From positions 1 through 5,047 of the forward strand of contig DAOVVI010000205.1 in the NCBI GenBank assembly GCA_030637245.1: 5,047 bases of DNA, read 5' to 3'. The number at the start of each line of letters is the position of its first letter. Position 1 is the stretch's first letter. A model generated the notes under the pieces. The model saw only the letters and a list, made by a program, of their open reading frames with translations. It was not told where the DNA came from and made no database searches. The DNA comes from Cyclobacteriaceae bacterium. Lineage in GTDB: Bacteria > Bacteroidota > Bacteroidia > Cytophagales > Cyclobacteriaceae. Positions 1-5,047 of this stretch are shown in pieces. Position numbers and translations under genes: made by a program.

Positions 1-1467
1 ATGAACTATTGGTGTTCTTCGGGCATCACCATATCGCTCCTTTACAGCGCTTATTTCATCCTTGATAATATTCATCCTTAGCTCTTCACTATCAAGGATT
101 TCCTTAAGCCCTTTTATTAATTCAAGAATCTCTTCATATTCCTTTTCTATTTTTTCCCTCTCAAGACCGGTTAGCCTCTGGAGTCTCATTTCCAAAATTG
201 CTTTTGCCTGAATCTCGCTTAGCTCAAATTTGGTCATCAACCCATCTCTGGCCGTATCCGGATCTTTTGAATTTCTAATTAGCGAGATAACTTCATCAAG
301 ATTATCGAGGGCTATCAAATAACCCTGCAAAATATGAGCTCTTTTTTCTGCTTCCTGCAGTTCGTATTCAGTACGTCTGATAACTACTTCATGACGATGA
401 TCAACAAAGTGTTTGATCATGTCCTTAAGGTTGAGTGTATGCGGCCTTCCTTTTACAAGCGCCACATTATTTACACCAAAAGAGGATTGAAGTTGCGTAA
501 ATTTGAATAGGTTATTTAAAACTATATTGGGAATGGCGTCTTTCTTCAGGTCATACACAATCCGCATTCCATCTCTGTCAGATTCATCCCTTAAATCAGA
601 TATTCCTTCTATTTTCTTTTCATTGATCAATGCCGCAGTCTTCTCAATCATTGACGCTTTATTGACCATGTATGGAATTTCTGTAACTATAATTTGTTCT
701 TTTCCAGTTTTAGTTTGATCAAAATGTGCTTTCGCCCGTATGACTACTCGTCCTTTGCCGGTTTCAAATGCATTTAAAACACCCTGATAACCATAAATAA
801 TCCCACCTGTTGGAAAATCAGGGGCGCTTATATGAGTCATCAATTCTTTAGTATCAATATCATTATTATCAATATATGCATAAACTCCATTGATAACTTC
901 AGTCAGATTGTGTGGCGGCATATTTGTAGCCATACCAACGGCTATTCCTGATGCACCATTTAAAAGAAGGTTAGGTATGGCCGCCGGTAGCACAGTAGGC
1001 TCATTTAATGAGTCGTCAAAATTGGGTTGAAAATCAACAGTATTTTTGTTGATATCATTAAGCATTTCTTCCGAAATTCTTTTAAGTCGAGCCTCGGTAT
1101 AACGCATCGCAGCCGGAGAATCACCATCAACAGAGCCGAAGTTGCCCTGCCCATCTACCAGGGGGTATCTCAATGACCATGTCTGGGCCATTCTCACCAT
1201 ACTGTCATATACCGAAGTATCTCCATGAGGATGGTATTTCCCTAATACTTCACCGACAATTCTTGCAGATTTTTTATAAGGTCTATTGTAGCTTACTCCC
1301 AATTCCAGCATCCCAAATAATACACGTCTATGAACAGGTTTCAACCCATCTCTAACATCTGGTAAAGCCCTTGAAACGATTACCGACATCGAATAATCGA
1401 TGTAAGCGCCTCTCATTTCATCTTCAATATTTATAGGGATTATATTTTCTCTTGATTCTTCTAACAT
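1..1467 (-). CDS. gyrA: DNA gyrase subunit A, N-terminal 489 residues (C-terminus beyond window)
   Basis: This is the breakage-reunion subunit of DNA gyrase, which with GyrB (A2B2) introduces negative supercoils in an ATP-dependent reaction in the cytoplasm. The reading frame is open through the left edge, so roughly the last 40% (the DNA-wrapping pinwheel domain with the GyrA box) is not visible. Seen in the translation: the conserved N-terminal block with [20 protein letters not shown] at about residues 24-43; the quinolone-region motif [19 protein letters not shown] around 78-95; catalytic Tyr123 preceded by Arg122 in [10 protein letters not shown] (equivalent to E. coli Arg121/Tyr122); the [17 protein letters not shown] segment; and the coiled-coil gate region from about residue 360 to 460. 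The YHPHGD and AAMRYTE contexts and the N-terminus fit GyrA better than ParC. The start is the ATG at 1465-1467: an in-frame TAG at 1507-1509 lies upstream with no other plausible start between. No frameshift or missing catalytic residue is seen. Confidence 0.97.
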   Translation of the reverse strand, partial: MLEESRENIIPINIEDEMRGAYIDYSMSVIVSRALPDVRDGLKPVHRRVLFGMLELGVSYNRPYKKSARIVGEVLGKYHPHGDTSVYDSMVRMAQTWSLRYPLVDGQGNFGSVDGDSPAAMRYTEARLKRISEEMLNDINKNTVDFQPNFDDSLNEPTVLPAAIPNLLLNGASGIAVGMATNMPPHNLTEVINGVYAYIDNNDIDTKELMTHISAPDFPTGGIIYGYQGVLNAFETGKGRVVIRAKAHFDQTKTGKEQIIVTEIPYMVNKASMIEKTAALINEKKIEGISDLRDESDRDGMRIVYDLKKDAIPNIVLNNLFKFTQLQSSFGVNNVALVKGRPHTLNLKDMIKHFVDHRHEVVIRRTEYELQEAEKRAHILQGYLIALDNLDEVISLIRNSKDPDTARDGLMTKFELSEIQAKAILEMRLQRLTGLEREKIEKEYEEILELIKGLKEILDSEELRMNIIKDEISAVKERYGDARRTPIVH

Positions 1468-1481
1468 AGATATGTTTTCTA

Positions 1482-1486
1482 CTCCT
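1482..1486 (-). promoter_or_regulatory. Possible Shine-Dalgarno-like AGGAG upstream of gyrA
   Basis: An AGGAG motif on the minus strand lies 14 nt before the gyrA ATG. That is longer than the usual 5-9 nt spacing, and Bacteroidota rely little on Shine-Dalgarno pairing, so the motif may be incidental. It is the only clear purine-rich ribosome-binding-like motif before any start in this window. Confidence 0.25.
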
Positions 1487-1507
1487 AAAAATTCGGCGCA
1501 ATTTAAC

Positions 1508-1541
1508 TAAAAATAATGATAGTGCTATGATAAGAATCAAC
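1508..1541 (-). promoter_or_regulatory. Weak candidate Bacteroidota-type promoter for gyrA
   Basis: On the minus strand GTTG (1541-1538) is followed after 22 nt by TATTTTTA (1515-1508). The known Bacteroidota promoter form is a TTTG-like -33 box, about 19-21 nt, then TAnnTTTG. The -7 box here differs only in its last base, while the -33 box is imperfect and the spacing slightly long. If real it would give a leader of roughly 35-40 nt. Such near-matches are frequent in AT-rich DNA, so this is only a candidate. The surrounding 141-bp spacer (1468-1608) holds no other gene and no convincing terminator for the upstream barrel gene, so read-through into gyrA is also possible. Confidence 0.2.
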
Positions 1542-1608
1542 TTTCGGGCCAGAAACTAATGATTAAAATAAGAGGCATACATAAGCGTCTGTAAATCAAT
1601 TAATAAAC

Positions 1609-2673
1609 CTAATTTTTGCCTATGGTTTTGCGTCTATTTTTTTGCATGTTTCGTTCAGGTGGATGATACAATTCACCTATCTTTGGATTCTGCTTTTTAT
1701 AAAATGGTTGCCCTCGAAATTCACGTCCTCCATGAACATGTTTTAGCCGGGTTTTGCAGGACTTAACGGGACATCTTTTCACTTCCGGCAACTTCATCCT
1801 AACTCCAAAATTCAGATAAAAGGCCGGTTGATTATGTTGAAAGTTTGCTGAAACTGCTGACCCTCCGTCATTTTGACTTATGGTCATGGTATAGCTTTTG
1901 AAATCAAAAGAGGGTCTTAAAAGAATCCAAAAATATTCGGAAAGTTCGTATTCTATTGGTATTCCTAAATTAAAGTATATCCCATTTTGTAGTGAACTTT
2001 TATCATATTGATTACCATATTTTACCTTTCCAATTTGTATATCCACATTGTAATCCCAACCTTTTATATGATAGACTTTCCCTCCTAATGAGAAGAAATA
2101 CCTAAACATAAAGGTAGAATTGAAATTTGGCACATATGGATAAGTTCCTTGATTAACAGGATCCAAACTTTTCAAACGATGAAGTTCATAGATAATTCCT
2201 CCACCAATTCTGAATCGATCTATATCCAGGTGTAAACTTATGTTAATTGGAATATTAAATCCGCTGCCACGATATTTAATTTCCGAACTATCTGTATATA
2301 AAATATGGTTTTCAGTACCCTGACCAACTACGGTAGAACCAGTAACTACTGAAGGAGCATTTAGCCAATCTACTACGCCGGTGTAATCAATATTGTTGCC
2401 ATTTACCGTATATTCACCCAACATGATTAACTTTTCGGGAGTTTCCAGTACATCAGCATTAACAACATGACTGTAAAATGTCCTGCCATATCCAAGTGAT
2501 GCATTCAATGAAAAGTTATTTAGAAACGCCCTGATCGGACTTGCTTTTCTTATTTTATTTCCATCCCACCCCTGGTAAGCGTGCTGATATGGATTAAAAC
2601 CCTGCCCGAAAATAAGATGGGTGCAAAAAACTAAAACGATTGAAATAGTTAATGTGTAAAACTGTTTTTGCAT
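1609..2673 (-). CDS. Secreted, predicted outer-membrane beta-barrel protein with basic C-terminal tail
   Basis: I do not recognise a named family. The 354-residue product begins with a Sec-type signal peptide: lysine at position 3, a hydrophobic core at about 8-22, and probable cleavage near Gly23/Gln24 (FGQG), a pattern common for exported Bacteroidota proteins. Cys17 is not in a lipobox, so a lipoprotein is unlikely. The mature part alternates aromatic/hydrophobic and polar residues in barrel-like strands, for example FSLNASLGYGRTFYS (54-68), FNIPINISLHLDI (139-151), TFMFRYFFSLGGKVYHI (187-203), GIYFNLGIPIEYEL (231-244) and AFYLNFGVRMKL (284-295). A 58-residue tail (297-354) follows with Cys301, Cys306 and KHVHGGREFRGQPFYKK. 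A start 15 codons upstream (2718) is possible, but it would place charged residues before the signal peptide, so the ATG at 2671-2673 is preferred. It lies upstream of gyrA on the same strand and diverges from the ABC operon. The barrel assignment is inferred from sequence pattern; substrate or partner is unknown. Confidence 0.75.
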   Translation of the reverse strand: MQKQFYTLTISIVLVFCTHLIFGQGFNPYQHAYQGWDGNKIRKASPIRAFLNNFSLNASLGYGRTFYSHVVNADVLETPEKLIMLGEYTVNGNNIDYTGVVDWLNAPSVVTGSTVVGQGTENHILYTDSSEIKYRGSGFNIPINISLHLDIDRFRIGGGIIYELHRLKSLDPVNQGTYPYVPNFNSTFMFRYFFSLGGKVYHIKGWDYNVDIQIGKVKYGNQYDKSSLQNGIYFNLGIPIEYELSEYFWILLRPSFDFKSYTMTISQNDGGSAVSANFQHNQPAFYLNFGVRMKLPEVKRCPVKSCKTRLKHVHGGREFRGQPFYKKQNPKIGELYHPPERNMQKNRRKTIGKN

Positions 2674-2971
2674 CAAATTATACCTGATTCTTTTAACATC
2701 AAAAATATGAAGGATCATTGAATTAACTGATATTAAAAATCCAAAATAAGGTACAATGCCCCCATATATAAATATTTAATACCATTTCGCTGTATTTATT
2801 GTAGAAACAAACAACATTTTCGCACTTTCGGGCGTATCAAATTCAAACAAAAATAAATTATTCGTTTTTAATGAGTCAGTTATTTAAATGATATTCAAAT
2901 CGTATTATTATTCAAAAATAATCCTGATCAATAGACGTCAAACAATTAAAAGTATTTTTTAAGCTCTATCA
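2674..2971. promoter_or_regulatory. AT-rich divergent intergenic region
   Basis: This 298-bp spacer separates the start of the minus-strand barrel gene from the start of the plus-strand ABC operon, so it should hold promoters for both. I see no credible gene in it. No full TTTG-N19-21-TAnnTTTG promoter is present. The nearest plus-strand -7 match is TATTTTTT at 2953-2960, without a matching -33 box and only 11 nt before the ATPase start. On the minus strand TTTG-rich sequence around 2837-2857 could supply a -33 element, but no good -7 box lies at the right distance. Other contents are three ATTCAAA copies (2841-2916), an AT-rich inverted repeat (2904-2922) and a GACGTC palindrome (2934-2939). 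Promoter function is inferred from gene layout rather than from a clear motif. Confidence 0.45.
2841..2916. repeat. Three direct copies of ATTCAAA in the divergent spacer
   Basis: The heptamer ATTCAAA occurs at 2841-2847, 2893-2899 and 2910-2916. The last two are preceded by T, giving TATTCAAA twice with a 17-bp period. The reverse complement TTTGAAT resembles the TTTG element of Bacteroidota promoters read on the minus strand. These could be regulator binding sites, -33-like boxes, or chance in AT-rich DNA; the repeat itself is certain and its function is not. Confidence 0.35.
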
Positions 2972-3655
2972 ATGATATATCTCAACAAGATTATTAAATC
3001 ATATGAAGTGGGAGGACATTTTTTACAAGTTTTAAAGAATGTTAATCTTGAGATTGATAAAGGTGAATTGGTATCAATAATGGGGTCTTCAGGTTCGGGT
3101 AAGTCAACCATGCTTAATATTCTGGGAATATTGGATAGCTATGACTCAGGAACTTACAGGCTAAATAATACACTTATCAAAAACCTTACTGAAAAAAAAG
3201 CCGCTTATTACCGCAATCAATTTATCGGATTTGTTTTTCAGTCGTTCAACTTGCTTTCCTTTAAAAATGCCATGGAAAATGTGGCTCTTCCGCTCTATTA
3301 TCAGAAAGTTAATCGAAAGAAGAGGAATATCAAAGCTCTCGAATATCTTGAAATGGTCGGCTTGCGTGACTGGGCATATCATATGCCGTCTGAAATGTCA
3401 GGTGGTCAAAAACAAAGAGTTGCCATTGCCAGAGCACTTATTTCCAATCCAAAAGTGATTTTAGCTGATGAACCTACAGGGGCTTTAGACTCAAAAACTA
3501 CCATGGAGGTGATGAATATCTTTAAAGAAGTGAATGATAATGGCATGACAGTAATAATTGTTACGCATGAAAATGAAATATCGAAACTCACAGATAGGGT
3601 GATTTTTTTAAAGGATGGGAGAATAATTGACCGGGAAGTCGCGATCGCTTCATAA
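2972..3655 (+). CDS. ABC transporter ATP-binding protein, MacB/LolD type
   Basis: This is the cytoplasmic nucleotide-binding subunit that hydrolyses ATP to drive the permeases encoded just downstream. At 227 residues it is a stand-alone ATPase of the usual LolD/MacB-domain length. All catalytic motifs are intact: Walker A GSSGSGKST at 38-46 (Lys44), Q-loop Gln90 in FVFQSFNLL, signature SEMSGGQKQR at 140-149 with Met142 in place of the common Leu, Walker B VILADEP at 162-168 with catalytic Glu167, D-loop GALDSK at 170-175, and H-loop His199 in VTHE. The N-terminal pattern (IIKSY, then LKNVNLEIDKGELVSIMG) and PTGALDS are typical of the MacB/LolD/FtsE group rather than importers. The ATG at 2972 has no Shine-Dalgarno sequence, as is common in Bacteroidota. 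The gene ends 12 bp before the permease, in the same frame, separated by TAA, TAG and TAA stop codons. Family assignment is secure; the substrate is unknown. Confidence 0.95.
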   Translation: MIYLNKIIKSYEVGGHFLQVLKNVNLEIDKGELVSIMGSSGSGKSTMLNILGILDSYDSGTYRLNNTLIKNLTEKKAAYYRNQFIGFVFQSFNLLSFKNAMENVALPLYYQKVNRKKRNIKALEYLEMVGLRDWAYHMPSEMSGGQKQRVAIARALISNPKVILADEPTGALDSKTTMEVMNIFKEVNDNGMTVIIVTHENEISKLTDRVIFLKDGRIIDREVAIAS

Positions 3656-3667
3656 TAGCCAAAATAA

Positions 3668-4915
3668 ATGTTGGATATAGATAAATGGCAGGAGATCTTT
3701 TTTACCATCAGGAAAAATAAGCTCCGTACTTTTTTAACTGCCTTCAGTGTAGCCTGGGGGATTTTTATTTTAATGATCCTCCTGGGCGTTGGAACCGGCC
3801 TTCAACATGGAGTTGAGTATGATTTTCGAGATGATGCCATAAATAGTATCTGGATCAGTCCGGGACAAACAAGCAAGCCATTTAAAGGAATGAAACCGGG
3901 GAGAAGACTCACACTCAAGTCAGAGGACTACGAGGACATCAGGGATAAGATCAAAGGTGTTGAATATGCTGCTACTAGATTTCATTGCTGGGGAAATTTT
4001 ACAGTAAGATATAAAGACAATTACTCATCGTTTAATGTGCTGGGCGTGAGCCCGGAAATGATGTATCTGGAAAACCAAACACCTATACTGGGAAGATATA
4101 TCAATAAACTTGATATAATAGACAGACGCAAGGTGGCAGTGTTGGGGACAAAGGTGGTAGAGGGATTATTTGACAAAAACGAAAATCCCATAGGCAAGTG
4201 GATTGATGTCCGCAGTATTAAATACCTGGTAGTTGGAGTTTACGAAGATAAAGGGGATGAAGGTGAAATGAAGAATGTTTTCATTCCACTGACTACTGCC
4301 CAGTTGGCCTATAATGCAAAAAACAGGGTACACTCCATCATGTACACAGTTGGTGACGCTTCTGTGAAAGAAAGTCGGGCAATGGCTGAGCAAACAAGAG
4401 AAATATTGTCCGAAAAATACAAGTTTGATCTTACTGATGACAGAGCCATGTTTATTTGGAACAATGTGGAAAATTTTCAAAAATTTAAAAATCTCTTTAT
4501 TGGAGTAAAGTTGTTTTTATGGATTATTGGTGTTTTTACCATAATTGCTGGAATCGTTGGCGTCAGTAATATTATGTTTATCGTCATTAAAGACCGGACT
4601 AGAGAAATTGGTGTTCGAAAAGCAATCGGCGCTACACCTGGATCGATTATCGGATTGTTCCTTCAGGAATCCATCCTGATAACTGTTGTTGCCGGATACA
4701 TCGGGTTGATAACCGGTATTGGTGTCATCGAATTTATTAAATGGGCATTGATGGAATTCAATATAGATGCCCCATACTTCCGCGATCCTGAGATTGACCT
4801 GTTTACTGCCGTTTTAGCTACGGTTTTATTGGTGGTTTCAGGCGCCATTGCAGGTTATTTCCCAGCCAGAAAGGCGGCCAAAGTCAATCCCATTGTTGCA
4901 TTAAAAGAAGAATAA
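3668..4915 (+). CDS. ABC transporter permease with MacB-type periplasmic domain and FtsX domain
   Basis: This is an inner-membrane subunit of a type VII (MacB/LolCE/FtsX mechanotransmission) ABC transporter; these act on periplasmic or outer-membrane-leaflet substrates rather than passing them through a central channel. The 415 residues show the standard layout: TM1 at about 22-43; a periplasmic MacB_PCD-like domain at about 45-275 with family motifs [11 protein letters not shown] (122-132), [13 protein letters not shown] (156-168), NPIGKWI (173-179) and YLVVGVYED (186-194); then TM2 about 282-306, TM3 about 328-357 and TM4 about 376-397. The FtsX-domain motifs [20 protein letters not shown] (312-331) and [17 protein letters not shown] (399-415) are intact. 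The length is typical for a permease without fused ATPase. The ATG at 3668 follows an A-rich leader without Shine-Dalgarno sequence and immediately follows an in-frame TAA, which fixes the start. It is operonic with the ATPase and with a paralog starting 4 bp after its stop. Possible roles include antimicrobial or peptide export and lipoprotein or lipid handling; the sequence does not choose between them. Confidence 0.93.
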   Translation: MLDIDKWQEIFFTIRKNKLRTFLTAFSVAWGIFILMILLGVGTGLQHGVEYDFRDDAINSIWISPGQTSKPFKGMKPGRRLTLKSEDYEDIRDKIKGVEYAATRFHCWGNFTVRYKDNYSSFNVLGVSPEMMYLENQTPILGRYINKLDIIDRRKVAVLGTKVVEGLFDKNENPIGKWIDVRSIKYLVVGVYEDKGDEGEMKNVFIPLTTAQLAYNAKNRVHSIMYTVGDASVKESRAMAEQTREILSEKYKFDLTDDRAMFIWNNVENFQKFKNLFIGVKLFLWIIGVFTIIAGIVGVSNIMFIVIKDRTREIGVRKAIGATPGSIIGLFLQESILITVVAGYIGLITGIGVIEFIKWALMEFNIDAPYFRDPEIDLFTAVLATVLLVVSGAIAGYFPARKAAKVNPIVALKEE

Positions 4916-4919
4916 ACAG

Positions 4920-5047
4920 ATGTTTGACTACGACAAATGGCAGGAGATATTAGGAACAATTAAAAAAAATAAGCTCAGAACATTTTTAACTATGTTCGGA
5001 GTATTCTGGGGCATTTTCATGTTGATGATATTGATGGGTTCCGGTAA
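4920..5047 (+). CDS. Second MacB/FtsX-type ABC permease, N-terminal 42 residues (cut by window edge)
   Basis: The frame opens at ATG 4920-4922, 4 bp after the stop of the preceding permease, and runs off the right edge. The visible part starts [20 protein letters not shown] and continues into a first membrane segment at about residues 22-40. It aligns without gaps to the start of the upstream permease, with 31 of 42 residues identical, including [15 protein letters not shown] and WGIF. This marks it as a tandem paralog rather than a fragment, although its completeness cannot be judged here. It probably forms the partner half of a heterodimeric transmembrane unit served by the single ATPase, as LolC and LolE do with LolD. 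The alternative is two homodimeric transporters sharing one ATPase. The leader AATAAACAG has no Shine-Dalgarno sequence, so translational coupling to the previous gene is likely. Confidence 0.9.
   Translation, partial: MFDYDKWQEILGTIKKNKLRTFLTMFGVFWGIFMLMILMGSG

Noticed and set aside
503..718. Plus-strand open frame of 71 codons within gyrA
   Set aside because: It lies wholly antisense to strongly conserved GyrA coding sequence and its product shows no recognisable features.
1173..1355. Plus-strand open frame of 60 codons within gyrA
   Set aside because: It overlaps in antisense the most conserved part of GyrA, including the quinolone region, and is explained as a shadow frame.
1571..1590. 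Possible terminator hairpin after the barrel gene (minus strand AGACGC, 8-nt loop, GCCTCT, then TATTTT)
   Set aside because: The stem has only six positions with one C-C mismatch and the T-run is interrupted, so it is too weak to call as a terminator.
2674..2718. Fifteen-codon N-terminal extension of the barrel protein from the ATG at 2716-2718
   Set aside because: It would put a charged segment (DVKRIRYN) ahead of a well-formed signal peptide that begins at the internal methionine.
3641..3648. GCGATCGC palindrome near the end of the ATPase gene, resembling the cyanobacterial HIP1 repeat
   Set aside because: It occurs as a single copy inside coding sequence, and nothing else in the window suggests a cyanobacterium.
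4166..4480. Minus-strand open frame of 104 codons within the permease gene
   Set aside because: It is antisense to the periplasmic domain of a clear MacB-type permease and has no independent support.

Overview
The window looks like ordinary chromosomal DNA from a member of the Bacteroidota. The evidence is an AT-rich composition, mostly A-rich or otherwise non-Shine-Dalgarno leaders before the start codons, a Bacteroidota-style GyrA, a signal peptide ending in Phe-Gly-Gln, and a split MacB-type ABC cassette with consecutive permease genes. Genus cannot be assigned from the sequence alone. I see no insertion sequence, CRISPR array, tRNA, rRNA or phage signature.

Left half, minus strand. Positions 1-1467 encode the first 489 residues of DNA gyrase subunit A (gyrA); its C-terminal pinwheel domain lies beyond the left edge. 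After a 141-bp spacer comes a gene at 1609-2673, same strand and upstream of gyrA. It encodes a secreted, probably outer-membrane beta-barrel protein of unknown role with an unusual, strongly basic C-terminal tail carrying two cysteines.

Right half, plus strand. A 298-bp AT-rich divergent spacer (2674-2971) separates the barrel gene from a compact transport operon: an ABC ATPase (2972-3655), a MacB/FtsX-type permease (3668-4915), and the start of a second, closely related permease (4920 to the right edge). The genes are 12 and 4 bp apart, so they are almost certainly co-transcribed. The two permeases match at 31 of the 42 residues visible for the second. One ATPase with two related permeases suggests a LolCDE-like or heteromeric MacB-like inner-membrane complex that couples ATP hydrolysis in the cytoplasm to movement in a periplasmic domain. 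The substrate cannot be read from the sequence.

I did not find a convincing previously undescribed system. The points most worth a second look are the basic tail of the barrel protein, the tandem permease paralogs, and short repeats in the divergent spacer.
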